Shown: one piece after another, positions 18,527-29,084 of the stretch | How positions within the stretch are numbered: position 1 is the first letter of the stretch | Layout: every line of letters begins with the position of its first letter | Assembly (NCBI GenBank): GCA_951799405.1 | Contig: OX637332.1 | Coordinates: forward strand, 1,803,001 to 1,867,000 | Length of the DNA: 64,000 nt | Direction: 5' to 3' | Origin: Agapetus fuscipes | Lineage: Eukaryota > Arthropoda > Insecta > Trichoptera > Glossosomatidae | Made by a program: the position numbers and the translations under genes | Notes under the pieces: model-generated | Seen by the model: the letters and a program-made list of their open reading frames with translations, nothing else | What the model was told of the DNA's origin: nothing | Database searches by the model: none

Positions 18527-21340
18527 TTGTATCAAAATCTGAGAGGTGTTTGTACTAAAGTGAATGAGTTTTCCTCAATAGTACCAACCCTAGCATACGA
18601 CATTCTCATTTTTACGGAGACTTGGCTTCACCCAAATATCCACACTGCTGAACTGGGGCTCTTCTCTTACACTACATACCGCCTGGACCGAAATGAACTC
18701 AATAGCACTAAAGTGAGAGGTGGTGGAGTGCTGATCTCAGTGAATAGAAATCTCAATTCCCGCAAACTCAAAACGATCAACTCTGATGTTGAACAAGTTT
18801 TTATCTTGGTGTCTTTTAGTGGTTTTAAAATGGTGTTGGGTACAGTGTATATTCCGCCCTCTGCTGATATAGCGGTCTATCGAAGTCATTGCGATGAGGT
18901 GGAGCGATTAAAGATTGCCTATCCTGACGCTAAATTTCTTATTGTGGGAGATTATAATCTTCCAAATATTAATTGGATGGAACTGGGATCGGACTCATCA
19001 CCGAATCCTAATAGATGTAATTTAACTGAGCGTGAAAATACTGTATTTGATATGTCTCTTCTTCTAAACCTTAATCAAGTTAATAGAGTTAGAAATGCAG
19101 GTGATAGAATACTAGATCTAGTTTTTTGTAGTAATATGTCTGCAATTGTTAACGAATCAGTGGAAGCTGTTGTTCCTCCGGACAGTCACCATCCGATTTT
19201 GGATATTGTCATTGATATTACTAAACCGCAGGTCTGTAATGTTGACTCTCCAGAATCCTATCGGAATTTTGTCAGGGCTAATTATGAAGGTGTAAACAAG
19301 TTTTTGTCTGAGGCCAATTGGTCATTCATCAATGCGAAAAATAATAATTTAGGCGAGATGGTTGAGGAGTTTTACAGCATTCTGAATGGAGCCATTGATT
19401 TGTGTATACCAGTTACAAAAGTTAGAAAATCATCATTCCCTAAATGGTATAGCCGTGATCTAATTGATTGTATCTGTGAGAAGAAACTTGCTCATAAAAA
19501 GTACAAGGAGACCAGATTAGCGCCAGATTATGAGAATTTCAATTTTCACAGAAAGCAGTGTAAGAAAATCTTGGTAGCGTGTTATAATGAATATATTAAT
19601 GGCATTGAAATGTCTGTTAGGTCTGATGTAAAAAAGATTTTCAATTATTCACGATCTCTCAAAAATGAGAGTCAGAAAACTATATCTAATAATAATGTGG
19701 GAGAAGTACCAAACCTATTTGCTACGTTTTTTAAAAGTGTTTTTACTACTGATAATACTGGTCAGTCCTTTGATTTCTCATCTCACATTGATTTTCAGCT
19801 CTCGAGCTTGTCATTTGAAGTGTCTGATGTTACATCAGGTATAAAATTAATGAAACCTTTAACTTGTCCTGGCCCTGATGGGGTTCCGGCATTTTTTTTA
19901 AAGAATTGTGCTTCTAGTTTGACACAACCTTTGTGCACTATTTTTAATTTATCTATATCTTCTGGATGCTTTCCACTTATCTGGAAGACATCCTACATCA
20001 CTCCAATATTCAAAGGTAAGGATAGGAAGGATGTCACAAACTACAGACCTATTAACTTGCTCTCGGCTATTCCCAAACTGCTTGAAAAACTGATTTTATC
20101 GAAAATTGGATTTGTGGTCACTAGATCTTTAACTAATTGTCAACATGGCTTTTTACCCAATAGATCTACGACCACTAATCTCATGTCTTATGAGAATTTT
20201 TTGTCGGGGGCTCTTGGTAGACGTAAACAGATCGATGTTATTTACACAGATTTCGCTAAAGCTTTTGATAGAGTTTCTCACAATATCTTGCTTATGAAGC
20301 TGGAAGCAATGGGAGTATCTGGTAGCTTTTTGTTGTGGATTAGGAGTTATATTATGAATCGTTCCCTGATCGTGAAAATAAATAACTCTGAGTCTGATCC
20401 TTTTACACAAACTAGTGGTGTCCCACAGGGATCTCATCTTGGTCCGCTGCTATTTTTATTATTCATTGACGATATTGTTAATGTTGTCCAGGACTGTAAT
20501 GTACTTTTGTTTGCGGATGACATTAAAATTTTTCGTGAGATCGACTCAATCAACGATTGTATTAAACTACAATCGACACTTGATAGATTAAATAACTGGT
20601 GTTCACTTAATCATCTTAATCTTAATATATCCAAATGTCAAGTGATGCGTTTTTATAGAATAAAAAACCCATTGATTAAAGATTATGTTATTAATCATAA
20701 CTTATTAAATAATGTTTTAGTCATCTCTGACTTGGGGGTTCTGTTTGATCATAAACTCTCATTTGTCGCCCACATTAACGATATCCGCGCTAAAAGTATG
20801 AAAATGCTTGGCTTTGTTTTCCGAATTACCAAAGATTTCCGTGATTTACAAACAATAAAAATTCTTTATACTTCACTGGTCCGTAGCGTTTTAGAATACT
20901 GTTCTACCATCTGGTCTCCTCACTTCTCGGTCCATATTGACAATATTGAAAAAGTTCATACTAAATTTTTAAAAATCGTTAATTTTAAACTAAATATTCC
21001 TATTGCTAATTTTGACCCCATCTTCCTTAACTCCTTACTTAATTTAACTAGTTTGTCTAATAGGAGAAAAATTATTGATTTACTCACACTCTATAAAATT
21101 AAGAATGGTCTAATAGATTGCCCGATGTTGCTTGAAACTATTAATTTTTTTGTTCCGCGACAGGGATCTCGTCAGATAGTTCCTTATCGCCCTGTAGCTT
21201 CCAATACAAATGCACAATATAACAGTTGCATAAATCGCCTTCAACGTAGTGGTAATACCTGTACACTGGACTTTGACCCACCCAACAATAACTTTGATAG
21301 GTATAGAGCTGGTCTGTTGAGGTACTTTTTGGATGAATAG
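18527..21340 (+). CDS. ORF2 polyprotein: APE-type endonuclease and reverse transcriptase
   Basis: 937 codons as bounded here. The endonuclease (1-230) has LYQNLRG, the catalytic Glu in FTETWLHP (E31), GDYNLPNINW (D142, N144), RILDLVF (D197) and the terminal His of PPDSHH (about 221). The RT has IFKGKDRKDVTNYRPINLLS (495-512), motif A YTDFAKAFDRV (573-583), motif B SGVPQGSHLGPLLF (630-643) and motif C FADDIKIF (662-669). The rest is thumb and C-terminus to the TAG at 21340. The frame has no ATG before the endonuclease: codon 1 here is TTG, and the frame is open back to 18446 without a Met. Expression therefore probably depends on ORF1, by -1 frameshift, reinitiation or a non-AUG start. In the family the protein nicks target DNA and reverse transcribes the element RNA there. 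Confidence 0.9.
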   Translation: MYQNLRGVCTKVNEFSSIVPTLAYDILIFTETWLHPNIHTAELGLFSYTTYRLDRNELNSTKVRGGGVLISVNRNLNSRKLKTINSDVEQVFILVSFSGFKMVLGTVYIPPSADIAVYRSHCDEVERLKIAYPDAKFLIVGDYNLPNINWMELGSDSSPNPNRCNLTERENTVFDMSLLLNLNQVNRVRNAGDRILDLVFCSNMSAIVNESVEAVVPPDSHHPILDIVIDITKPQVCNVDSPESYRNFVRANYEGVNKFLSEANWSFINAKNNNLGEMVEEFYSILNGAIDLCIPVTKVRKSSFPKWYSRDLIDCICEKKLAHKKYKETRLAPDYENFNFHRKQCKKILVACYNEYINGIEMSVRSDVKKIFNYSRSLKNESQKTISNNNVGEVPNLFATFFKSVFTTDNTGQSFDFSSHIDFQLSSLSFEVSDVTSGIKLMKPLTCPGPDGVPAFFLKNCASSLTQPLCTIFNLSISSGCFPLIWKTSYITPIFKGKDRKDVTNYRPINLLSAIPKLLEKLILSKIGFVVTRSLTNCQHGFLPNRSTTTNLMSYENFLSGALGRRKQIDVIYTDFAKAFDRVSHNILLMKLEAMGVSGSFLLWIRSYIMNRSLIVKINNSESDPFTQTSGVPQGSHLGPLLFLLFIDDIVNVVQDCNVLLFADDIKIFREIDSINDCIKLQSTLDRLNNWCSLNHLNLNISKCQVMRFYRIKNPLIKDYVINHNLLNNVLVISDLGVLFDHKLSFVAHINDIRAKSMKMLGFVFRITKDFRDLQTIKILYTSLVRSVLEYCSTIWSPHFSVHIDNIEKVHTKFLKIVNFKLNIPIANFDPIFLNSLLNLTSLSNRRKIIDLLTLYKIKNGLIDCPMLLETINFFVPRQGSRQIVPYRPVASNTNAQYNSCINRLQRSGNTCTLDFDPPNNNFDRYRAGLLRYFLDE

Positions 21341-21602
21341 TGTTTTTATTTCTGCGTTGCTTGTATATTTCATTTGATTTTTGATTTATATTTTTTGATT
21401 TATATTTTTTCTCTAGATAGTAACTTTGATTTTTATTCTTATTTTTATATAGTTTTTGTTATTGTGTTTATTTGTTTCATTTTACTTTCATATACTTTAC
21501 ATCTTTTTGGTATTTTTATGTATTTGTGTTATTTTTGAAACTATGTAACCATTTCATGTAAAAGGCACTAAGTGCCGTTAATAAATAAATAAATAAATAA
21601 AT

Positions 21603-22870
21603 TTCATTAATGTAAAAATAGTCTTCACAATGTTAATACGAAAACCCTACAACTGTTATCATCTTATTCAGTATTATTTTTGCATGTAATGTCTGTTTTC
21701 AAGTCTAATTTAATTTAAATAAATATGAAATACTTGTAACTGGATGAGTGAAATTAGCGGCATCCGCACGCACTCTACCCGAGTATAAAAAATTGCGTAA
21801 ACTCACTCTGGTTGCGCAAATTCTAAAACATATGAAATATACAACGAACCTTCTAGAGAGCGATTGAGTTTTCATACATTTTTTTGGTCTACGCAATGTT
21901 TTAGTGCGGGCTACGACGCGTAGCACACAAACTTGGGAAATTTCAAACGCTGCCGAACACCGCGGTGTCTAATGAGAAACTGGCAAAGTGTACATCACAT
22001 CAAGTCAGAAATAATATTATTTGCTAAGTTCACCTGCTCTGCAAGTTGTAAAATATTGTTCAATTGAAAATGATATTCATCAATAGTGGAAGGTTTCGGG
22101 ATGAGTGGACTGTATTTTGCATTTTTGCTTCCACAGGGGGTTCAACCACTAGGATACCTTTATATTCCCCAAGGGACGGGTTACTGATTACGCCAACAGA
22201 ATCAAAAAGTGACTGCAGGGACTTACCTGGAGCTGCTCCGGCTCATGAAGGCGAATGCAGCGTTGGCGAAGCGGATGGGTTACTTCTTTCTGCAGTGCGG
22301 GATGCGGGAATAAACTATATTGCGCGATGCGGAATGCGGTGCGGGAACTGAGTAAGAGAAAAGCATCAAATATCGACCTTCGGCGGCGAGTAACAACTTT
22401 TAACTGAAGTACCGGGCCAAATGCACCGGGCTAGTGTGGCCAACTCACTTGCTCGTAAATCCTCGAAATTAACTTTATGAATAATTGACAGAACCTAGTA
22501 GTGTGAAATGTAAACTGTACAGACATAGAACAAAACAAATAATTGATTCACTTATTATTTGTAAACTCCGATTATTTGAAAAAAACTGCAGGGAAAAATG
22601 CTGCCAGTCGGCCGGGTAAGCTACTAATCTGCTAGAGGCGGATTTGTTGATTTTCTGGTCTCTCGTCCTTGTTTTTTTTTTACTATGGGTGGTGTCAAAT
22701 ATCATACATAATTTGAATGTTCGGAGTCCATAATCTGAAAGCTAAATTACCAGAACATATTAATGTTTTATACACAGCCACAAGAGACGCTTACTTTTGC
22801 TGAATGTGCATGTACAACATAAAAACCGAAAATTCAAATTTCTGTACACCATTAAGTACACCACCGTCGA
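21603..22870. other. Unassigned sequence
   Basis: No repeat partner, RT motif or Pol III box was found. 22200-22450 is GC-richer. Frames up to 95 aa lack any recognisable domain. Confidence 0.4.
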
Positions 22871-22879
22871 AGATGGTAC

Positions 22880-23215
22880 CGGTCGATAGCTCAGTTGGTA
22901 GAGTGCTTGCATTCCATGCCGTGAGCTCGGGTTCGAATCCCACCGAGCGCGAGGGTGTCAGAAATGATTTCCCGTTTCGGTGTTTATTTCTAACCCCAAA
23001 ATAATAATACCGGCAAGGTTTACTCAGCCTTCACAAGAAATGAGTACCAGCTCTCTCGGGAGCTGGAAAACCCCCACTTCAAATGAAGTGGTTGGCGTAA
23101 GGCCGGCCCCCTTACCTGTAAAAATAAATAGGTTCAACTCGCCACATGCGACCCCTTCGGGAATAACGCGGCAAGATGTTACACTATATGTGTAGCTTAG
23201 TTGTTTTTTTTTTTT
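22880..23215 (+). mobile_element. SINE-2, full-length copy
   Basis: tRNA-like head 22880-22953: A box tagctcagttgg, B box gggttcgaatccc. The body has gatttcccgtttcggtg, accggcaaggtttactcagc, an agctctctcgggagct hairpin, the cacttcaaatgaagtgg palindrome and the ggccggcccccttac block. It ends gccacatgcgaccccttcgg, atatgtgtagcttagttg and a T-run. The head looks like a decayed tRNA, not a working tRNA gene. Confidence 0.88.
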
Positions 23216-23645
23216 TTATATTAAACTTTGTCACAGCTTTCTTGAAATATGGATTATATTCGAATCTATGATATGTCTTGTACGTTATTTATTACCACAA
23301 AAAGTAGTTGCCTTGTAATTTACCTTTGGCTTGGTAGTTAATTATTTGGTGGATCACACAAAAGCAACAAACTCGAAGCTGAGACTCAGAGTGAGGTGCC
23401 GCTTGCTCGATCTCGCGGCTGGTTTTCAATTAATTTGGTTGACGCTGGCGGGGAGCGATTAGCTACAGCTGTCATGGTCCGCCCGCTTATTTATTGCTGG
23501 CATTACGCGCTACTAGCTCTCCCAACTCTGCTAACTCTAGCAAGCATCGCCATCTGCATAGGTATCCTTACTCGATAATCAAGTGTGCGGCAAGAGCGAG
23601 GGAAATGACTGCAGCTTGTGATGGCAAATCTCGTCCAAGTCTTAA
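23216..23645. other. Unassigned sequence
   Basis: No motif seen up to the taataataataataataag microsatellite at 23642-23660, which is the tail of the next LINE. Confidence 0.4.
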
Positions 23646-24661
23646 TAATAATAATAATAAGCACATAATTTATTTAGCGCCTTTTATGACAATGTGTCAC
23701 TACAAAGGCGCTTGTCCATATGATTGGACGAAGAGGTGAGTCTTGAGACTTCTTTTAAATTTCGTCTCCAAATCCAGTTCCCTCAGTGTGTCAGGAAAAG
23801 CATTCCAGGTCATTGGAGCGGCTGCCTTGAATGCCCTGTCTCCAAAAACAGTGTGGGGTCTTCTTGCTGGGACGTCCAGGCAGCTGCTTCTTGATGCAGC
23901 TGACCTCAGTGTTTGTCCACGCAAGGTTATAGTTGTTGGAGACACCAGCTCCATCAGGTACCCCGGAGCACTCCCACGTAGTGCTTTAAAAGTGAGCAGA
24001 CCAACTTTCAAGGTAATCCTCTCAGGGATTTTCAGCCAATGCAGAGCTTGAATGTGAGGAGTGATGTGGCAAGACTTTGCAGCGCCATATATGAGTCTAG
24101 CTGCAGCGTTCTGCAGCGATTGAAGCCTTTTGAGCTGATTTTTGGGCTGGCCAGCATAGATCGCATTGCAGTAGTCAAGTTTGGCCACAACAAAGGAATT
24201 TATAATCGCCTTTGTAGCCCTTCTAGGCAGACTTTTAACCACGGTCTTAATTTGCCGGAGAGCAAAGAATCCGGATCTGACAGTGTTTGATAGTTGATTA
24301 TCCAGTGTCAGGTGCTGGTCGATGCAAACTCCAAGAAGTTTAATGCTGGCAGACGGGTTGACATTTACTCCGCAGATTCTGATGGGCGACAGGTCAAGAA
24401 GTTCATTGCGCTTCTTTGTCACCGCACACAAAATTTCCGTCTTATCCGGGTTTAGGACTAGCTTATTTGCAGTCATCCAGCGCTTAACGTCTTCAATGCA
24501 TTTGCCGATTGTTCTCTTTAAGGCCATTTGGTTTTCGGGTTCACAGTCACCATAGATCTGACAATCATCAGCATAGCACTGCATTTCAAGTCCTGACCTG
24601 TGCACCACCTGTTCAAGCTCTTCAGTGTACAGGACGAAGAAAAGTGGACCCAGAACAGAGC
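23646..24661 (-). pseudogene. L2/CR1-like LINE, 5'-truncated reverse transcriptase
   Basis: The minus strand is open from the 5' truncation near 24661 to the stop at 23700, over 310 codons. It starts in RT motif B (GSVLGPLLFVLYTEE) and has the catalytic box YADDCQIY. Then come LLGVCIDQHLTLDNQL, KLDYCNAIYAG, LQNAAARLIYG, LHWLKIPERI, the FGDRAFKAAAPMTWNAFP block and the end FKRSLKTHLFVQSY. The order is that of L2/CR1-clade elements. The 3' UTR is short (gcgctaaataaattatgtgc) with an ATT repeat tail. The EN domain and first RT motifs are missing. Confidence 0.9.
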
Positions 24662-24822
24662 CCTTACATCTTCCCTTCCGTAGACAGCTCTTCCAATGTG
24701 CTTTACGACTTTCGAAATGGTACAGTAAGAAAATATTTTTTCGAAAGATTTTTGTGAAAGGCTGTGGAAAGCCATTATTAAAAGGTGTTATTATGTATCA
24801 AATCTGTTTATTTCCACTTTTA

Positions 24823-25703
24823 GGGCCTGTTGCACCAACCCCCAATCAATATTTGATTGGCCCATCACAATTGATTGCTTCATTTTCGTAAGGTGTTGCT
24901 TTAAAATAACATATAAAAAACAATCTCCAAGTGTACAGTGTGTTTTGTGGGCCGAACGGAGCCGAACAGTCACGGAAGCGGCCGAACTGCGCCGTGTGAT
25001 CTGATCGGGCCGTCGTTCATCAGTTTCCGGCAAGATGTGAAGAGAGTCAGACGTCAGCGACCAAGCACCAAGCGGTGCAAGAGGGGGCATTACAATGGAG
25101 CTCCCTCCTCCCCATCTACTTGGATTTCCTGCCAGCAAGGCACCCGCCTTGTGGACCAGAGGCATAGGAGACATAGTGCATAGGAGCGCCCACGCAGGGG
25201 CTCCAACGTGTGGAGGCGTCCGCCTCGTGAGCCACCGCTAGCCTGGGGCGCTGCCCCAGGCCATTCAGTTCAGAACTCCAGCCAACAGAGTAGGGAGTGT
25301 CTTACTGACAAGGTCGGGCCATTCCCTTATTTCCCCTTTTTCCCCATATTACTAAAGTAAATAAACCCTTATTTGTTCATGTTAAACTTATCTTTTCATA
25401 TACAACCTTCCCAAAATACAAGTAAGCAATACAAAAGAAAGAACCCCACGCCCTGAGAGTGATGCTGATGAGAGCTAGCCGGAAGTAAGTATCCTGAAGG
25501 TACATCCTGGAGATACCTTTCCATGTAAACATAACAAAGGACCTCGGTTAAATATTTCTCGGAAGTGGGTAATAATATGATGGAATTTGAACGGGAAAGA
25601 TGACGTACATCAGCTGATTTACATACATGCAACAATTTTTTTTATTTAATGGCAGAAATCACACTTTTTTTTTTGTCTGATTGAAGTTTGGTGCAACAGG
25701 CCC
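24823..25703. mobile_element. PIF/Harbinger-like MITE carrying an inserted LTR-like repeat
   Basis: Ends gggcctgttgcaccaac and, inverted, gggcctgttgcaccaaa, each flanked by TTA, the target duplication typical of PIF/Harbinger. Without the 643-bp insert at 24894-25536 the element would be about 235 bp. A remnant of the same left end is at 63415-63452. Confidence 0.85.
24894..25536. mobile_element. LTR-like repeat, copy 2, inside the PIF-like MITE
   Basis: 643 bp beginning TGTTGC and ending ATAACA, flanked by AAGG at 24890-24893 and 25537-25540. The TG...CA ends, 4-bp duplication and internal AATAAA (about 25361) fit a solo LTR. It matches 4756-5409. The 81-aa frame MCFVGRTEPN... (24938-25183) is conserved between the copies. 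Confidence 0.7.
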
Positions 25704-26095
25704 TTATTGTTATTTTATTGAGTCGTTACTAACATTTTCGGACATCCTCATTTTTGTCATAGTTTGTCAGTCATAATTTCTTACCCGAAGCTGGAGAATG
25801 AGAATCCCTGAAACAGGAGTGACATTAGCGGAGAGAACCATTTTTTACAATATTGGTAGGGGGCTGTCCATATATTACGTCATTCGCATTAAGGGGGGGG
25901 GGAGTCTGGTCTGCGGATGATGGCAAATGATTACGAGTACCAAAAGTGACGTCGTTCTTGTAAATACCAATTTCTACAAAATATTATGTAAGTAATATAA
26001 CATTATTAATTATTAAGCTCATCCATTATTACAGCAAGAGATGGAGGGGGGGTCTTTAGATAATGACTATAGGATGATTGTAAAGGGGGGGGGGC

Positions 26096-26913
26096 GAATC
26101 TAATCTAAGCTGCAAAGATATATATCATTTAAGATTTACACTAAATGCATTCCCACAAGCAGATATGTATAATTTCGCGCTAACACATGCCGCATGTGGA
26201 CCTACAATATAAAAACCCAATCTCAAATGAACATAAGCCTTGCAACTCTTGCCGTCCTTCCCTGAAACAGGGGTGACATTGGCAAAGTGAACCAATTTTT
26301 ATATTATGGGTGGTCAGCCGCATAACAACCTATAAGTCAAGGAACATACATGACAAATTACATTTTTAAAATCAAAGAATAAAAATAACAATATATACAT
26401 GGACATAAAAAACTAAATCATAAAACCAATTTCACTTTAACAAACCCTAGCCGCCAACATCACAGATCAACCGCCATTTCTTTCTATCCTTGCATACTTC
26501 TTTCATTTCCTCCAGAGTCATAACCTTCTTCATACAAGCTCTTCTTTTATTATGACTCTGGATATTCCATTCATTCGCAATTTCGGATATTTGGTCCATC
26601 CATACCTTTCTCGGTCTTCCTCTACCACGACATCCATCTATTCTACCAACATATACTTTCTTCGTCAGTCTTTCCTCATTCATTCTCTCCATATGCCCAA
26701 ACCATCTTAACAAACTTCTTTTAATCTTCACTTTCACACTTTCTTTTGCACCACATTCTTTTCTTACAAAATCATTCCTCACCCTGTCACTCCGTTTTTT
26801 CCCAATCATACTTCTTAGAAAGTCCATTTCAACAGTATGGACTTTACTAATTTCACTTTCATTCACCGTCCAGGCCTCGCTTCCATACATTAAGGTGGGT
26901 AAAAGTATGCCAC
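26096..26913 (-). mobile_element. LINE-A with RT C-terminus, UTR and tail (layer 3 of 3)
   Basis: The best-defined LINE-A insertion. Its limits are fixed by the split MITE around it. On minus it runs from a 5' truncation in the RT thumb, through the stop near 26447, a ~110-bp UTR and the conserved tail, to the AGATT repeat (aatctaatctaagc on plus). It shows that the abundant tail and the RT fragments belong to one element. Confidence 0.88.
26447..26911 (-). pseudogene. LINE-A reverse transcriptase, C-terminal 150 aa
   Basis: Open on minus: LLPTLMYGSEAWTVNESEIS, RVRNDFVRKECG, LLRWFGHMERMNEERLTKKV, RGRGRPRKVWMDQISEIANE, then KKVMTLEEMKEVCKDRKKWR and the end CDVGG. This is the post-catalytic part of a non-LTR RT. 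The YADD box and EN lie upstream and are absent through 5' truncation. The frame is intact, so insertion is probably recent. Confidence 0.85.
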
Positions 26914-26999
26914 TCGAAAATCGGCCAAAATCGATGACGCAATTTATGAACGGCCCCTAGTCAGATTCATACCAACCTATAAGTCAAGAAACACAAACA

Positions 27000-28430
27000 A
27001 TTAATTACATTTAATTAAATTCTATTAAACTGTATAAAACCATTGAAAAATCACAATTCTATTAATTTTATTTTGATTAATAATTACTTACGTTTTCGAT
27101 CATGTTGATCATCATCAAGAAGAATAACAATTATGTTTTAAAATATCATTAGGTATAAAATAAAATTAACTATTTAAAACAGACTCTAATGTCTCGATTT
27201 CATAGATTTCTTCTCACAAGCAAAGTAAGAAAATATAAGTTGCTCAATTTTACTCATAGATATTTCCAATACATACTGGTCAACACACAATATGCTATAC
27301 TTATCGTTTCTGTACATTTTTTTCCTCACATCTTCTTACACTATGAGTTTACAACAAACTTGCCAGTCTGCACTAGGGTGCAGCATCTCTGGACGCATAA
27401 AAAGCTTCCTCGTGGACTGAGCCTCAAGTATAAAACCTTAACGTCTCTACTCAGCCATAGCGTTTTATTAAGAAATTAAAGTTTTCACAGGTCCGTAGTC
27501 TAGTGGTAACGCTTTGGACCAATTTTAAGGTAAAACTGAATAGGCACCGATCCACAGATTTGGGAAATCGTAGATAAAACATTGTATCAGGTGAAACTTT
27601 TTAAAGTAAGTATGTCAACTAATAGATTTTGTAGGGTTTGTGTATTCACACAGTGAAAATTCATTTTATTTAAAAAAAAATTTTTTTTTCTAAAACGTAG
27701 TTTAATAAATTGTGTTGTGCTTTAATAAACATTTTATTTTTTGACCCTCGGATGTTTGAATTAATTTATTTTAATTATTATTTTTTTTTGTTTTCTTTCT
27801 TTTAATTTTTTTAATTTTTGACTGTTTTATTTAATTTAAATTAAGTTCATCTTTATTGTACCTATACCCACCTATTTATTTGAATTTATATAATTTTGAT
27901 CTATGGTTTGTTCTTAATAATTTTAAATTGACATACATCACTCTTGATAATGAACCTGAGTATTGAAGGTCGAAAGTGCTCGAGATATAAAATATTATTG
28001 GGAAAATTAAACTACGTTTTAGAAAGAAAAAAAATTATTTTAAGTCAACTAATTATCATGAAAACATTCTAAGCAACAGGATTTTCACACGTTTTTTTCT
28101 CGTATAAAATTGGAAAAAGGTGCATTTATCTGAGAAATACATGTTACGTTCATATGCCACTTATTCAGTTTTACCTTTGAAGTATCAAAATGAGTTTCCA
28201 AGTTGTGGTAGTCTTTGCCCACGTATAGAAATATTTACACGTCCAGTATATACTTTTTTATATGATCCTTTTTATGTTCTCTTTAATTTTTACAATCTTA
28301 AATGCTACTATTCAATCGGTTTATTTTATATTACTGGTCACGTATTGCACTCCCCGCTTGACTTTATTGATACAACTAAAAAAGTGAACTAAGCCTACTG
28401 CCTATAAAAGTGTATTATGAAAATATTAAA
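27000..28430. other. AT-rich stretch with small repeat fragments
   Basis: 27090-27118 on minus has the ttgatgat-gatc-aacat-gatc-gaaaacg motif of the 12.6 kb family. 27492-27520 is a SINE-1 head fragment (ggtccgtagtctagtggtaa). 27640-27665 matches the gtgtatt...cagtgaaaattca block. The 90-96 aa frames here have no recognisable domain. Confidence 0.45.
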
Positions 28431-28432
28431 TA

Positions 28433-28510
28433 GGTTCTTCCCGCCACATGCGATACCCTTCAGGGATAACGCGGCAATAAGTTACACTCTATGTGTTGCT
28501 TAGTCGCATT
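28433..28510 (+). mobile_element. SINE-2 3' fragment
   Basis: ccgccacatgcgataccctt, gataacgcggcaataagtta and ctatgtgttgcttag. It lies 46 bp upstream of a LINE-A tail in the same orientation. Confidence 0.75.
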
Positions 28511-28555
28511 TTTTGCGTCAAGACTTTTTATAAAAAGTATGTTTTATTATTCGTT

Positions 28556-28803
28556 TTCCTTGACTTGTAGGTTGGTATAAGGCTGACCAACCATACTGTG
28601 AAAAATGGTTCACTTTGCCAATGTCATCCCTGTTTCAGGGATGGTCAGCAAGAGCTGCACGGCTTATGTCCATTTGAGATTGGGTTTTTTTATATTGTAG
28701 GTCCACATGCAGCATGTGTGAGCGCGAAATTATGCGTGTCTGCTTGTGGGAATGCATTTAATATGAATCTCAAATGATACATATCTTTGCAGCTTAGATT
28801 TAG
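28556..28803 (+). mobile_element. LINE-A 3' tail, plus strand
   Basis: Starts tccttgacttgtaggttgg, the common 5' boundary of tail-only copies, and ends ctttgcagcttagattta. Confidence 0.87.
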
Positions 28804-29084
28804 GTGTTTTTTTTTCTCAATAAAACAAATAAAAGCACCTCTAGCGAACGTTTAAGTTTACGTTTAAGCCGCGGGGGTCGAGTTGAAAAGTGAAGTTTTA
28901 TGGTTCGGGGCATTCCGGTCACGTAGGGCAGCGGGAAACTTTGACAATATGTCGGGCCAGCCTAATGACGCGAAGACAGACGCGGGGATCGCTCATATGT
29001 GAGGAGACATACATATAGCGGAAATATAATAAGTAATAACTAAATCGGACAAGAATTGCAATGGAATCACAACAAACAAACCGC
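28804..29084. other. Unassigned sequence
   Basis: Contains gccgcgggggtcgag (28868), similar to the head of the SINE at 59696. Nothing else recognised. Confidence 0.35.

Larger units (their letters stand above)
17600..21602 (+). mobile_element. Near-complete CR1/Jockey-group non-LTR retrotransposon
   Basis: Two long open reading frames in the ORF1-ORF2 order of non-LTR elements, followed by a 200-bp UTR (aaaggcactaagtgccgtt) and an AATA repeat tail at about 21582-21602. All EN and RT catalytic residues are present and neither frame is interrupted, so this may be a recent and possibly competent copy. The 5' end cannot be set; about 17600 is a guess from the end of the preceding SINE-2. The (AATA)n tail and the GVPQGSHLGPLLF signature suggest CR1, Daphne, Kiri or Jockey. 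I cannot choose without a tree. Confidence 0.88.
25860..26957 (-). mobile_element. GGGGC-type MITE split by LINE-A (layer 2 of 3)
   Basis: Inverted relative to 3688-3982. The left part is 25860-26095 (ggggctgtccatatattacg to the G-run) and the right part 26914-26957 (tcgaaaatcggccaaaatcg to aacggcccc). TAG duplications lie at 25857-25859 and 26958-26960. Confidence 0.85.
25805..26990 (-). mobile_element. Outer LINE-A tail split by a MITE (layer 1 of 3)
   Basis: ccctgaaacaggagtgacat ... caatattgg at 25805-25856 continues at 26961 with tcagattcataccaacctat. The interruption is the GGGGC MITE, bounded by TAG on both sides. Confidence 0.8.

Noticed and set aside
22880..22953. tRNA gene (A box, B box, cloverleaf-like)
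   Set aside because: The same head occurs at about six sites, always followed by the SINE-2 body, with poor acceptor pairing. It is a SINE head. The same applies to the SINE-1 heads, for example 37303-37375.
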